From Psychrobacter sp. P2G3 (GTDB taxonomy: Bacteria; Pseudomonadota; Gammaproteobacteria; Pseudomonadales; Moraxellaceae): a stretch of 23,861 bases of DNA. Made by a program: the position numbers and the translations under genes. Of this stretch, positions 7,739 to 16,438 are shown one piece after another. Below the pieces are notes generated by a model. It was given only the letters and a program-made list of their open reading frames with translations. It was not told the origin of the DNA and did no database searches. Position 1 is the stretch's first letter; every line of letters begins with the position of its first letter. The DNA lies in the NCBI RefSeq assembly GCF_001593285.1, contig NZ_CP012530.1, positions 1-23,861 of the forward strand, written 5' to 3'.

Positions 7739-9940
7739 ATGAAATATCATATTGAAGGTATGGACTGCGCCAGTTGCATCGGCAAGATTGAAACAGCTTT
7801 GAAACGTATGCCTGGGGTTTCTGATGTTGAGCTAAATTTTGCTACAGAAACGCTAGAGCTAAGCTTGACCCCTGGTGCGCCGACTCAGGCTAGTGATATC
7901 GAAAAAACAATCAAAAGCCTAGGGTTCGGCATCTCTGCCAATACTGGTCAACAAACTGTATCGGCTATTGATATTGACAGCGACAATCAGATGGCTCCGC
8001 AGGATAAGCGGTGGTGGCAAACTCAAAAAGGCAAACAGGTTGTTGGTCTCGGTATTTTGATGGGCAGCGCTTATGCACTGTCACTACTGTTCCCCGCTTA
8101 TGGGATATGGGTGTTTGCCATCGCCGTGATTGTAGGCGTTTTTCCATTTGCGCGCAAAGCCTTAGCACTGGCTAAAACAGGTTCATTCTTTTCAATTGAA
8201 ACGCTGATGTCCGTCGCCGTGCTTGGCGCTCTTATCATTGGTGAAGCTGAAGAGGCCGCAGCGGTTGTCTTCTTGTTCTCAATCGGGGAGCTGTTTGAGA
8301 GTATCGCTGCTGATCGCGCTCGTGCTGGCATTAGAGCTTTAGCGTCGCTGGTGCCAAAAACCGCCATTTTACTTGATACTCAAGGTGGGCAGCGCGACGT
8401 TCCAGCGGCCTCGCTACAAGTGAATGACCTTGTACTGGTGCGCCCTGGCGATAGAGTATCTGCTGATGGATCCATTGTTCAAGGTGCGTCTAGCCTTGAT
8501 GATTCGCCCGTGACGGGGGAATCGGTTCCCGTTGCCAAGACGATGGGTGACAATGTATTCGCAGGGTCAATTAACATTGATGGTGTGCTACAAGTGCGCG
8601 TAGAAAAAACAGCCGCCGATAACACCATTGCAAAAATTATTGAGCTGGTAGAGCAAGCCCAAGCCTCCAAAGCACCCACTGCCCGTTTTATTGAGAAATT
8701 CAGTCGTTACTATACACCGGCTGTGATGGCTATTGCCGCCCTAATTATCATCGTTCCGCCGTTAGCGATGGGCGGAGATTGGGGAACTTGGTTGTATCGC
8801 GGTTTGGCACTATTGCTAATTGCCTGTCCCTGTGCCCTTGTGCTATCCACACCAGCTGCCATTGCTTCTGGTCTGGCGGTCGGTGCGCGCCGCGGCTTGC
8901 TGATTAAAGGGGGTAGTGCTTTAGAAACCATCGGCAAAGTAAAGACAGTCGCTTTTGACAAGACAGGCACTTTAACTGAGGGTAAGCCACGCGTTACTGA
9001 CATTGTTGCTTTCACTCAAGAGTACCTAAGTTCTCAGGATCAGGGTTCTCAAGGTCAAGATGAGGTATTGGCGCTCTTTGCCAGTGTGGAGACAGGTTCT
9101 AGTCACCCGCTTGCTGAAGCCATTGTCAGTCATGCTGAAGCCGCCAAAATTGTCATACCTGTGGCTTCTAAAGCTTCTGCTACTGCGGGTAAAGCGGTAC
9201 ACGCAACTATCGCTGGGCGCGCGCTAGCTATCGGTTCGCCTGTTTATGCCGCAGATGAGGCATCAATTTCAGCCGAGCAACAGGCACAAATCGAGGCGCT
9301 GCAAAATGAGGGTAAGACCGTCTCAGTGCTGTTTGATGAGCAAAGTCGAGAAGTGCTTGGATTGGTCGCACTAAGAGATGAGTTACGAGACGACGCTCAT
9401 GAAGGTGTGGCTCAGCTTAAAGCGATGGGTGTGCGCTCTGTTATGCTCACAGGCGACAACCGCTTAACCGCTCAAGCACTTGCCAGTAATTTAGATGTGG
9501 AATGGGAAGCTGAGCTGTTGCCTGAGGACAAACTGCGCTTGCTTAACGAGATGAAGAATAACAGCAAAATAGCGATGGTGGGTGATGGTATTAACGATGC
9601 GCCAGCGCTAGCAACCGCTGATGTTGGCATCGCAATGGGTGGCGGTACTGATGTGGCCATTGAGACGGCCGACATTGCATTATTGAAAAGTCGTGTTACG
9701 GACATGGCTCATCTCATCGCACTGTCGCGCGCCACTATGACCAATATTCATCAGAACGTCATTTTCGCCTTGGGTCTCAAAGGCGTCTTTTTGATCACGA
9801 CCGTATTCGGCATTACTGGACTATGGATTGCGGTTCTAGCTGATGCTGGAGCAACAGTGCTCGTTACTCTCAATGCGTTACGTTTACTGCGCTTTAAAGG
9901 CGCGCCTCCATTGGTAACTGCGCCTAAAGTAGTTAAATAA
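7739..9940 (+). CDS. Cd/Pb/Zn-exporting P1B-type ATPase (CadA/PbrA/ZntA family)
   Basis: This 733-residue pump uses ATP to export soft divalent metals from the cytoplasm to the periplasm. One N-terminal heavy-metal domain carries GMDCASC (C10, C13). TGES at 259-262 is the actuator motif, and the ion-binding CPC is at 363-365. The phosphorylation site is D407 in DKTGT. SSHPLAEA has the nucleotide-binding H456-P, TGDN is at 571-574 and GDGIND at 615-620. The last helix pair has LADAGATVLVTLNALRLLR with D702, the Zn/Cd/Pb-type aspartate, so copper transport is unlikely. A short Gln/Ser/Asp-rich insert (431-441) sits in the nucleotide domain. Base composition is visibly richer in G+C than the backbone (32 of 60 in 8281-8340). 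The ribosome binding site is aaaggg before the ATG. It is probably induced through the divergent MerR protein. Confidence 0.95.
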   Translation: MKYHIEGMDCASCIGKIETALKRMPGVSDVELNFATETLELSLTPGAPTQASDIEKTIKSLGFGISANTGQQTVSAIDIDSDNQMAPQDKRWWQTQKGKQVVGLGILMGSAYALSLLFPAYGIWVFAIAVIVGVFPFARKALALAKTGSFFSIETLMSVAVLGALIIGEAEEAAAVVFLFSIGELFESIAADRARAGIRALASLVPKTAILLDTQGGQRDVPAASLQVNDLVLVRPGDRVSADGSIVQGASSLDDSPVTGESVPVAKTMGDNVFAGSINIDGVLQVRVEKTAADNTIAKIIELVEQAQASKAPTARFIEKFSRYYTPAVMAIAALIIIVPPLAMGGDWGTWLYRGLALLLIACPCALVLSTPAAIASGLAVGARRGLLIKGGSALETIGKVKTVAFDKTGTLTEGKPRVTDIVAFTQEYLSSQDQGSQGQDEVLALFASVETGSSHPLAEAIVSHAEAAKIVIPVASKASATAGKAVHATIAGRALAIGSPVYAADEASISAEQQAQIEALQNEGKTVSVLFDEQSREVLGLVALRDELRDDAHEGVAQLKAMGVRSVMLTGDNRLTAQALASNLDVEWEAELLPEDKLRLLNEMKNNSKIAMVGDGINDAPALATADVGIAMGGGTDVAIETADIALLKSRVTDMAHLIALSRATMTNIHQNVIFALGLKGVFLITTVFGITGLWIAVLADAGATVLVTLNALRLLRFKGAPPLVTAPKVVK

Positions 9941-10061
9941 AACCCTTCGAAATCAATTAAAAACTAGAGATAGCAGCAGATTTCGGGGGTGGGTTCTAAT
10001 AATAAAAATTCCACCGCCACAGTAAACTGCAACCGCATTAGAGTAAATAAGGTTAGACCGT

Positions 10062-12110
10062 ATGTTGATTACAGAATTGGGCTATTTTGCCTTGCTTACC
10101 GCTTTTGTATTGGCGTTATTGCAGGTAATTCTGCCAACTATTGGTGTTATTCGTAACCAAGTTGCTTGGCAACGACTAGCCCCTAGCTTAGCTTGGGCAC
10201 AGTTTGCCGCCATGATAACGTCATTTGGCGCTTTGATAGCAGGTTTTTATTATAATGATTTTAGCCTCAGTTACGTCGCGCAGCATTCCAATACGCTGTT
10301 GCCTTGGTACTATAAATTATCGGCGACATGGGGCGGACACGAGGGCTCTTTGCTGCTATGGATGACCATCATGGCCACATGGTGTGCACTGGTATCATAC
10401 TTTAGTCGCGGCTTGCCGTTATCAATGCGTGCGCGGGTATTAGTTATTTTGGCCGGTGTACAGTTAATGATGCTAACAATGCTGATATTTACCTCGTCAC
10501 CATTTGAACGTACCTTACCCAATCTAGCGGTCGATGGCGCTGATTTAAATCCTGTCCTACAAGATTTCGGTCTGATTATTCATCCGCCCATGTTATATAT
10601 GGGCTATGTGGGTATGGTAGTGCCTTTTGCATTTTGTATGGCGGCATTGTGGGAAGGGCGTTTAGATGCTGCTTGGACACGCTGGTCACGTCCATGGGCG
10701 CTCGCGGCTTGGGGATTTTTGACCATTGGTATTGCACTGGGCTCGTGGTGGGCCTACTACGAGCTTGGCTGGGGCGGTTGGTGGTTTTGGGATCCGGTAG
10801 AGAACGCCTCGTTTATGCCTTGGCTTGTCGGCTTAGCATTGCTGCATTCATTAGCAGTCACTGAAAAGCGCGGGGTGTTTAAAGCATGGACCATCATGCT
10901 GGCTATTTTCGCCTTTGCCTTAAGCTTGCTTGGCACGTTCCTGGTACGCTCTGGAGTCCTTACCTCAGTGCATTCGTTTGCCGCTGATCCGACGCGTGGT
11001 TTGGTCATCTTAGCTATTCTTGGCATTATCATCGGTAGTGGTCTATTAATGTTTGCCGTTCGCGGTTGGCGTTTAACCGTTGAAAGCCAATATCAGCTGA
11101 TTTCACGTGAGTCCTTTTTAGTGATCAACAACGCCATCATTTTGATTGCAACCTTAGTGGTGCTGCTCGGCACCCTCTATCCTATTATCGCTGATGCCTT
11201 TGGTTTAGGACAAGTGTCCGTTGGCCCTCCTTATTTTAATGCATTATTTGTACCTTTAACGTGGCTGTTATTAATAGCTATGGGTATGGGCTCAAATATT
11301 CGCTGGAAAAAAGACACCCGTCCACTACTGGGTATAGGCATGGTCATCGCCGTTAGTAGCTTAGTATTAGCCGCCGTTATTACTTACTTTGTTAATCCAT
11401 CGTCTATGCTTAATATTGGTGTGACTTTAGCCGTTAGCTTTTGGGTACTGCTATGGATGGCAGTTGATTTTAAAGATAAAACTAAGAATGCGCCTAATCT
11501 TTTTAACGGTTTGCGGCAGTTGCGTCTGAGCTATTGGGGTCAACAGACTGCTCATATTGGCGTACTGGTTGCTGTCATTGGCATAGCCTTTACTAGTAGT
11601 TTGAGTATTGAGCGAGACGTAGCAATGGGTATTGGCGATACAGTCAATGTTCAAGGTTACGATTTTGAAGTAACTGAATTTTTTGAAATAAAGGGTAGTA
11701 ACTTTGATGCAACGCAGGCGCAAGTCGTGGTATCCAAAAACGGTCGTGAAGTGGCGAAACTGACTCCAGAAAAGCGTACTTATATCATTAGCACTATGCC
11801 GACCACTGAGGCGGCCATTGATGCTAGCCTAATGCGCGATGTTTATGTCGCACTGGGCGAACCTATTGCCGATGGTAGTAACCAATGGGCATTAAGGATT
11901 TATGTAAAACCATTAATTCGCTGGATTTGGTTAGGGGCAATTATCATGGCTCTAGGTGGATTAATTAGCATGCTTGATAAACGATACCGCATCAAAAAAG
12001 TTAAAGCTCCGTTGCTAGTTACTGGTAATCTGGCTACTGATAGAGTCAATGAGATAGCTATTGAGCAGTCAATCTCAGCATCGACGATGTCGACACTAAA
12101 GGAGAAATAA
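10062..12110 (+). CDS. ccmF: CcmF, cytochrome c haem lyase subunit
   Basis: CcmF is the large membrane subunit of the haem ligation complex that attaches haem to CXXCH motifs of apocytochromes c on the periplasmic side. The 682-residue protein has many membrane helices and the WWD domain WGGWWFWDPVENASF at 237-251. The haem-ligand histidines H174 (HPPML), H262 (LHSLAVTEKRG), H304 (SVHSFA) and H498 (TAHIG) correspond to the four known histidines of E. coli CcmF, three of them shifted by one. HEGSLLLW at 93-100 is also typical. It abuts ccmG without a gap. The cargo operon contains only ccmFGHI; haem delivery genes ccmABCDE are absent from the window. A 121-base gap separates it from the ATPase gene, without a clear terminator, so read-through from the metal-induced promoter is possible. 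Confidence 0.95.
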   Translation: MLITELGYFALLTAFVLALLQVILPTIGVIRNQVAWQRLAPSLAWAQFAAMITSFGALIAGFYYNDFSLSYVAQHSNTLLPWYYKLSATWGGHEGSLLLWMTIMATWCALVSYFSRGLPLSMRARVLVILAGVQLMMLTMLIFTSSPFERTLPNLAVDGADLNPVLQDFGLIIHPPMLYMGYVGMVVPFAFCMAALWEGRLDAAWTRWSRPWALAAWGFLTIGIALGSWWAYYELGWGGWWFWDPVENASFMPWLVGLALLHSLAVTEKRGVFKAWTIMLAIFAFALSLLGTFLVRSGVLTSVHSFAADPTRGLVILAILGIIIGSGLLMFAVRGWRLTVESQYQLISRESFLVINNAIILIATLVVLLGTLYPIIADAFGLGQVSVGPPYFNALFVPLTWLLLIAMGMGSNIRWKKDTRPLLGIGMVIAVSSLVLAAVITYFVNPSSMLNIGVTLAVSFWVLLWMAVDFKDKTKNAPNLFNGLRQLRLSYWGQQTAHIGVLVAVIGIAFTSSLSIERDVAMGIGDTVNVQGYDFEVTEFFEIKGSNFDATQAQVVVSKNGREVAKLTPEKRTYIISTMPTTEAAIDASLMRDVYVALGEPIADGSNQWALRIYVKPLIRWIWLGAIIMALGGLISMLDKRYRIKKVKAPLLVTGNLATDRVNEIAIEQSISASTMSTLKEK

Positions 12111-12773
12111 ATGACTATGTCGAATAATACTCCTGAGCAAAAAGATAGCCAAAACAGTAAGCAGCGTAACCCAAAGACAATGAAAAAAAAGCAGACGAAG
12201 CTATGGTTCTTAATTCCGCTTATCCTCTTTTTTGGATTAGTAGTGATATTGTATATGCGCTTAGGTAAACCAACAAATATTGTGACCAATACCGCTCTTG
12301 AGCGTCCGGTTCCTGCCTTTGAGCTGCCGTTATTAGCAGATACTACCCGTACTATCACCAATGATAATTTGCCAGATAAGCCGTTTTTACTTAATGTTTG
12401 GGGCTCATGGTGCCCAACTTGCGTTATTGAGCATCCGTTTTTAATGCAACTAGAAGAGCGCGGCGTTGATATCGTTGGTGTGAATTATAAGGATGAGATT
12501 GGTAATGCGCTCAGTTACTTAAACCGAGGCGGTGATCCATTTTCTATGTCTATTCAGGATTCATTGGGTCAGTTTGCTCTAGACTTAGGCATAACTGGTG
12601 CGCCCGAAACCTTTGTTGTGGATGGAGATGGCATCATTCGTCAGCATATTGTTGGTGAGATTAATGAAGCCAATTGGCAACAGCGTGTTAAGCCGTGCCT
12701 GACCGTACTTAATGAGGCTAATAAGAACAACGATAGTCCTGATCTCATTCAGGTTGAGGAGATGTGCAAATGA
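12111..12773 (+). CDS. ccmG: CcmG/DsbE, thioredoxin-like thiol reductant for cytochrome c maturation
   Basis: CcmG reduces the disulfide in CcmH or the apocytochrome so that haem can be attached. The 220-residue protein has a long charged N-terminus (1-30), one membrane anchor (31-48) and a periplasmic thioredoxin fold. The active site is WGSWCPTC (C101, C104), and GAPETF (162-167) supplies the cis-proline loop of the family. The ATG at 12111 follows an aaggag site, immediately after the ccmF stop. It overlaps ccmH by four bases (ATGA at 12770). The cytoplasmic N-terminal stretch is longer and more Lys/Gln/Asn-rich than in E. coli; an internal ATG at 12117 is an alternative start. Reductant would have to come from a chromosomal DsbD/CcdA, since none is in the window. 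Confidence 0.94.
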   Translation: MTMSNNTPEQKDSQNSKQRNPKTMKKKQTKLWFLIPLILFFGLVVILYMRLGKPTNIVTNTALERPVPAFELPLLADTTRTITNDNLPDKPFLLNVWGSWCPTCVIEHPFLMQLEERGVDIVGVNYKDEIGNALSYLNRGGDPFSMSIQDSLGQFALDLGITGAPETFVVDGDGIIRQHIVGEINEANWQQRVKPCLTVLNEANKNNDSPDLIQVEEMCK

Positions 12774-13339
12774 ACGTTACTCGAATAAGAGCTCCTCAAC
12801 TAAAACCCAATATAGTTTTAAAACTAGCAAGCTTAATACTAGCGTGTCTGCTTAACATGACGGCAAACGCAGCTATTGACGTATACGATTTTGACTCACC
12901 ACAGCAAGAAGCTCAGTATCGTGGATTAATAGAAGAGTTTCGCTGCCCAAAATGCCAAAATCAAAACCTTGCAGCCTCTGATGCACCGATTGCACAGGAT
13001 CTAAAGCAAAAAGTCTATGATTTAATTAAAGATAGACGTAGTGATGCTGAAATACGCGCCTATATGCAAGAGCGCTACGGTGACTTTATTAGCTACAAGC
13101 CGCCTATGCGACCATCGACATGGATCCTATGGTTTTTTCCACCACTATTATTGCTCGTCTTAATCATCGGCTGGTTTTGGCAAAGTAAGCGTCGCCAAGT
13201 TGTCGCCCGTGGCCAAAACGGCGTTACAGTGAACAGTACTGCTGCCTTGACCTCTGCGGAAAAGGCTGAGCTTGATCGTCTATTATCGCAAGCTGAGAAT
13301 GTCGACCACGATATTACTAGCCTAGAGGACAAAAAATGA
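12770..13339 (+). CDS. ccmH: CcmH (CcmL/CycL type), apocytochrome thiol-handling subunit
   Basis: CcmH presents reduced apocytochrome c to CcmF. The 189-residue protein has a signal peptide or anchor (1-34), the family motif FRCPKCQNQ (C59, C62), the three-helix domain up to about residue 110, and a membrane helix (117-137) with a short tail. Only the CcmH N-terminal-type domain is present. The TPR part is encoded separately as ccmI, the usual arrangement outside enterobacteria. The ATG at 12770 gives a four-base ATGA overlap with ccmG, indicating translational coupling; an in-frame GTG at 12764 is a less likely start. It overlaps ccmI in the same way at 13336. Confidence 0.93.
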   Translation: MNVTRIRAPQLKPNIVLKLASLILACLLNMTANAAIDVYDFDSPQQEAQYRGLIEEFRCPKCQNQNLAASDAPIAQDLKQKVYDLIKDRRSDAEIRAYMQERYGDFISYKPPMRPSTWILWFFPPLLLLVLIIGWFWQSKRRQVVARGQNGVTVNSTAALTSAEKAELDRLLSQAENVDHDITSLEDKK

Positions 13340-14616
13340 CCCTATTTTCTACTTTTGGCTTATTTGTAACTCTAAGCTTGCTGATTGCTCTTATATTTGC
13401 GCTGATTGCTATTATGCCATGGCTACGAGCACCGCGTTTGCAGTCCAAACCAATAGACAATCAACTGCTAGATATTAATGTTGCAGTATTTCGCGAACGT
13501 TTAGCTGAGCTACAAACAGATAAAGACAGCGGTACTATTAATAATAGCCATTATCAAAATCAAAAGCTGGAGCTTGAGCGTCAGCTATTAGATGCGCAGC
13601 GTCAGATAACACCTATGGTCACCCCTGATGTCAAAAGCCGTTTAATTGTCGCAGCTTGGATCCCAATATTGGCTGCAATGGCGTATTTACTAATAGGCAA
13701 TCGTACGCCCGTGTTTGATTTGTGGACAAGCGAGGACAAAGTAGGACAAGTGGCTGACGACCTATTGACAGCTAAAATTGACAAGCCGCCATCATGGGCG
13801 TTTGAAGATGGTCGTCAACTGATTAGCGCCATGCAAACCAATGTTCATCGTAATGCTGATGATCCTAATCGCTGGATGCGCCTATCCGAGCTTTTCTTAT
13901 CTATGGAGGCGACTGACTCTGCGTTAGAAGCCTTATCGCGTGCCTATCGTTTAGCACCTGATAACGAGGAGATTGCTACTACTTATGCTCAGACTAGTTT
14001 TTTTGTTAATGAAGGTCAGTTAGACGCTAATATTCGCCGTGTATTACAAGCTATATTAGCTAAAAATCCGCAACATGAACGGGCTCAAATGCTCATGGCA
14101 ATGGGTGAGACTCGTAGTAGTAACTTTGCCCAAGCGCAAGGTTGGATTAAACGCTTACAAGGCAGCATTGTGGCCAAACCAGGTGATCATACTAAAGCTT
14201 TAGCAAGCTTAGATGAGTTAAGCAACTACGTTAGCACGCAAGAAAAGCAAGCGCTAGAAGGTATTGACGTGACAGTGAAAATTAACGCTAATTTATTACC
14301 GTTAGTGAAAGCTGATGATGTGTTGTTTGTTGCGATACGTGAAGTTAAAGGAGGTCCACCGTTTGCCGCCAAACGTTTACCCATTAGTATTATCAAGCAA
14401 GGTGAGGCCAGTATCCGCTTAAGCAATCTTGATGCGATGATGCCAGATCGCACGTTAAATTCAGCTCGTAGTGACAAAACTCAGTTAGCAGTCGTTGCTC
14501 GTATTAGTCATAGCGGTAATGCCATAGCAGAGTCAGGCGACTTATCGGGTAATCCTATAGTGATTAGCGCTGAACAGACTCAGGTTAATGTTGAAATCAA
14601 TCAACAGATTCCCTAA
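13336..14616 (+). CDS. ccmI: CcmI, TPR apocytochrome c chaperone
   Basis: CcmI binds the C-terminus of apocytochromes c and hands them to CcmF/CcmH. The 426-residue protein has an N-terminal membrane helix (about 8-30) and a cytoplasmic leucine-zipper-like loop with the typical NVAVFRERLAEL (48-59). A second membrane helix follows at about 105-122, and a periplasmic TPR region at about 150-290 (WMRLSELFLSMEATDSALEAL, then RAYRLAPDNEEIATTYAQ). The C-terminal domain has ALEGIDVTVKINANL at about 308-322. It is translationally coupled to ccmH through an ATGA overlap and is the last ccm gene. A 141-base gap separates it from lspA, with no obvious terminator, so lspA may share the transcript. Confidence 0.92.
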   Translation: MTLFSTFGLFVTLSLLIALIFALIAIMPWLRAPRLQSKPIDNQLLDINVAVFRERLAELQTDKDSGTINNSHYQNQKLELERQLLDAQRQITPMVTPDVKSRLIVAAWIPILAAMAYLLIGNRTPVFDLWTSEDKVGQVADDLLTAKIDKPPSWAFEDGRQLISAMQTNVHRNADDPNRWMRLSELFLSMEATDSALEALSRAYRLAPDNEEIATTYAQTSFFVNEGQLDANIRRVLQAILAKNPQHERAQMLMAMGETRSSNFAQAQGWIKRLQGSIVAKPGDHTKALASLDELSNYVSTQEKQALEGIDVTVKINANLLPLVKADDVLFVAIREVKGGPPFAAKRLPISIIKQGEASIRLSNLDAMMPDRTLNSARSDKTQLAVVARISHSGNAIAESGDLSGNPIVISAEQTQVNVEINQQIP

Positions 14617-14757
14617 TAAAAAATTATTACCGTAAGTTTCATAACACCAGAGCGGTAAGTGGCGCCGTTTATAAAAGTGGCGCGATTAATAGTCGTATAC
14701 CAAAAACATATACGTTTAACATTGTTCATTGTATAAACACAGATAAAGAAAACAACT

Positions 14758-15465
14758 ATGACTGAATCTACCGACAGATTAGATAGTACTAAATTGAATA
14801 GCGTTGAATCGGCTAGTACTAATATTGCTGACAATAAAGTACCTATAGCTGTGAGTAGTACTCATCAATCGATTGACTCTAAAACCATGAATCATACGCC
14901 TAAAGCTATGTACGTGACTTCAGGCAACTCGATAACACCTAAAGGTAAGTTGGATAAAATGCCAAAAATGGTTGCCAATGGCAGTCGCGCTTTTATCTGG
15001 TATTTGTTGGCGATAATGGTATTAATACTTGATCAATGGACTAAGTGGTTGGCCCAAACCAAATTAGCGTTCAATGACCCCGTACCGGTCATTGAACCAT
15101 TTCTCAACTGGACACTCGCTTATAACTATGGGGCAGCATTTAGCTTTTTAGCCGACGCTGGCGGTTGGCAGAAATGGTTTTTCTCAGGCTTAGCTTTTGT
15201 AATGGCTATCTTTTTAACGATTTATTTAATCAAAGCGCCACGTACAGCCAAGCTATTGTCTATGGGGTTGGCCTTAGTGCTTGGCGGTGCGATTGGCAAC
15301 TTAATCGATCGTTTAAGAATTGGCAAAGTGGTTGACTTTATCCATGTGCATTATGCTGATGTCTGGAATTATCCTATTTTCAATGTTGCAGATATAGGTG
15401 TCTGTGTCGGTGTCGCATTGATTATAATTGACATGATATTTTTAGAAAGTAAGCGTAATAAATAA
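14758..15465 (+). CDS. lspA: LspA, lipoprotein signal peptidase II, with N-terminal extension
   Basis: LspA cleaves the signal peptide of diacylglyceryl-prolipoproteins before the modified cysteine, between Lgt and Lnt in the pathway. Family motifs are DQWTKW (92-97), YNYGAAFSF (122-130), GNLIDRL (180-186), VVDF with catalytic D193, and FNVAD with catalytic D212. Four membrane segments are seen between 77 and 228. Read from the ATG at 14758 the protein is 235 residues, about 70 longer than usual. The extension is hydrophilic and Ser/Thr/Asn/Lys-rich. The ATG at 14959 would give a canonical 168-residue enzyme and has aaagg 13 bases upstream, so the true start is uncertain. LspA paralogues accompany metal ATPases in lead operons (PbrC), which fits the regulator and pump here. 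Confidence 0.92.
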   Translation: MTESTDRLDSTKLNSVESASTNIADNKVPIAVSSTHQSIDSKTMNHTPKAMYVTSGNSITPKGKLDKMPKMVANGSRAFIWYLLAIMVLILDQWTKWLAQTKLAFNDPVPVIEPFLNWTLAYNYGAAFSFLADAGGWQKWFFSGLAFVMAIFLTIYLIKAPRTAKLLSMGLALVLGGAIGNLIDRLRIGKVVDFIHVHYADVWNYPIFNVADIGVCVGVALIIIDMIFLESKRNK

Positions 15466-15710
15466 GCACATTGATGCCGATTATCACAAACAAAATGAAC
15501 TAGCGTCGTAGTCACTCTATACGGAAAAATACTTTTTATACTTGAGTATGTTTATAAAATGTGAACTGGAAGGTAATGTATGACTGGTATAGGTACTCAC
15601 TCATTTTAGGTCTTAAAACCCAATACTTAAAAGCTCTGCGTAGAGCCATTATTATAGAGACATTGAATAATCCATAAATTCTTTATTGATAATAACAAAA
15701 GGAAAATATA
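15466..15710. other. Spacer between lspA and the DUF3817 gene
   Basis: No gene or clear terminator is seen in these 245 AT-rich bases. The last 20 bases hold a good ribosome binding site (aaagga near 15700) for the GTG-started DUF3817 gene. Confidence 0.4.
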
Positions 15711-16073
15711 GTGTCACAGGCTCAGCCAACTATTGAAAAAATTCACAGCCTTAGAAAAAAACAAGAGACCGCGTTAAAAAGTCTTACCCTTATAGGCTAC
15801 CTAGAAGGCACCTCTTTCTTATTATTGCTCTTCATCGCCATGCCACTAAAATATATGATGGACATTCCAGAAGGTGTAAAATATATCGGTATGGCGCACG
15901 GTGTACTATTCATTGTCTATATCGTAGTACTTGTAGGCACAGCTATCAAAGTAAAAATTCCTCGTTGGGCAATACCTGCGGGCGTACTCGGATCACTCTT
16001 ACCATTTGGCCCGTTCATATTTGATCATTTACTAAAAAAGAATCTACAAAAAAGCGTAAGTAAAGAAGCCTAG
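15711..16073 (+). CDS. DUF3817 small integral membrane protein
   Basis: The 120-residue protein starts at a GTG with aaagga about 9 bases upstream. It has three hydrophobic segments (about 25-45, 57-78 and 85-105) and the DUF3817 pattern LIGYLEGTSFLLLLF...MPLKYM near 27-49, GMAHGVLFIVY near 61-71 and PFGPFIFDHLLKK near 97-109. Function of the family is unknown. It sits alone between lspA and the recombinase cassette, with no clear operon partner. It is likely an accessory cargo gene whose contribution to the metal or envelope theme cannot be read from the sequence. Confidence 0.8.
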   Translation: MSQAQPTIEKIHSLRKKQETALKSLTLIGYLEGTSFLLLLFIAMPLKYMMDIPEGVKYIGMAHGVLFIVYIVVLVGTAIKVKIPRWAIPAGVLGSLLPFGPFIFDHLLKKNLQKSVSKEA

Positions 16074-16438
16074 AACAAACCCTGCTGCAAGCATGCCTTA
16101 TTGCTCAAAATTGCTTTCTCTGATTGAATCAGAAGTCGCCATGACTCAGATGGCGACAAATGAATAACATCGAGCAGAAATTACTCACAAAAAAAATTCA
16201 TTTTAAGCCCAGTATGGATGATTCAATACTCTACTCGTTTTTCCAACTTATCTTACACGCTATCGACCAATCCATATCGTTTAAAAACTAAATAGGTTTT
16301 GTCATCCGCGATGGATTTCCTGTTATCGTAGGGTATACCCCAAGGGAACCAGTCATTTCACCCTTCAAACCTATTAACAGACCACTTAAAACAGACTGCT
16401 ATAATGGAACCACTTATAACAGACTATTTTAGGTGTTT
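16074..16438. other. Stretch before the recombinase gene with hairpin and recombination-site repeats
   Basis: An 8-bp-stem hairpin (gtcgccat 16135-16142 / atggcgac 16150-16157) lies downstream of the DUF3817 gene but lacks a T run on the plus strand. The palindrome gggtataccc is at 16331-16340. The right end carries the two direct repeats listed separately. No gene is seen. Confidence 0.5.
16381..16425 (+). repeat. Pair of direct repeats upstream of the serine recombinase (res-like)
   Basis: Copies at 16381-16397 and 16409-16425 share accactta(a/t)aacagact, 16 of 17 identical, spaced 28 bp start to start. They lie within 60 bases of the recombinase start. A third, inverted copy is at 17779-17795. 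Position suggests subsites of a res/recombination site or an operator for the recombinase. Confidence 0.75.

Noticed and set aside
8098..9705. Several antisense frames within the metal ATPase gene
   Set aside because: The ATPase has all family motifs across the region; the antisense frames are low-complexity shadows of its Ala-rich coding sequence.
10634..11032. Overlapping frames in the ccmF WWD region
   Set aside because: They are shadows of ccmF, whose WWD motif and histidines are encoded there.
16135..16157. Hairpin downstream of the DUF3817 gene as its terminator
   Set aside because: The 8-bp stem has no T run after it on the plus strand, so I do not call it a terminator.
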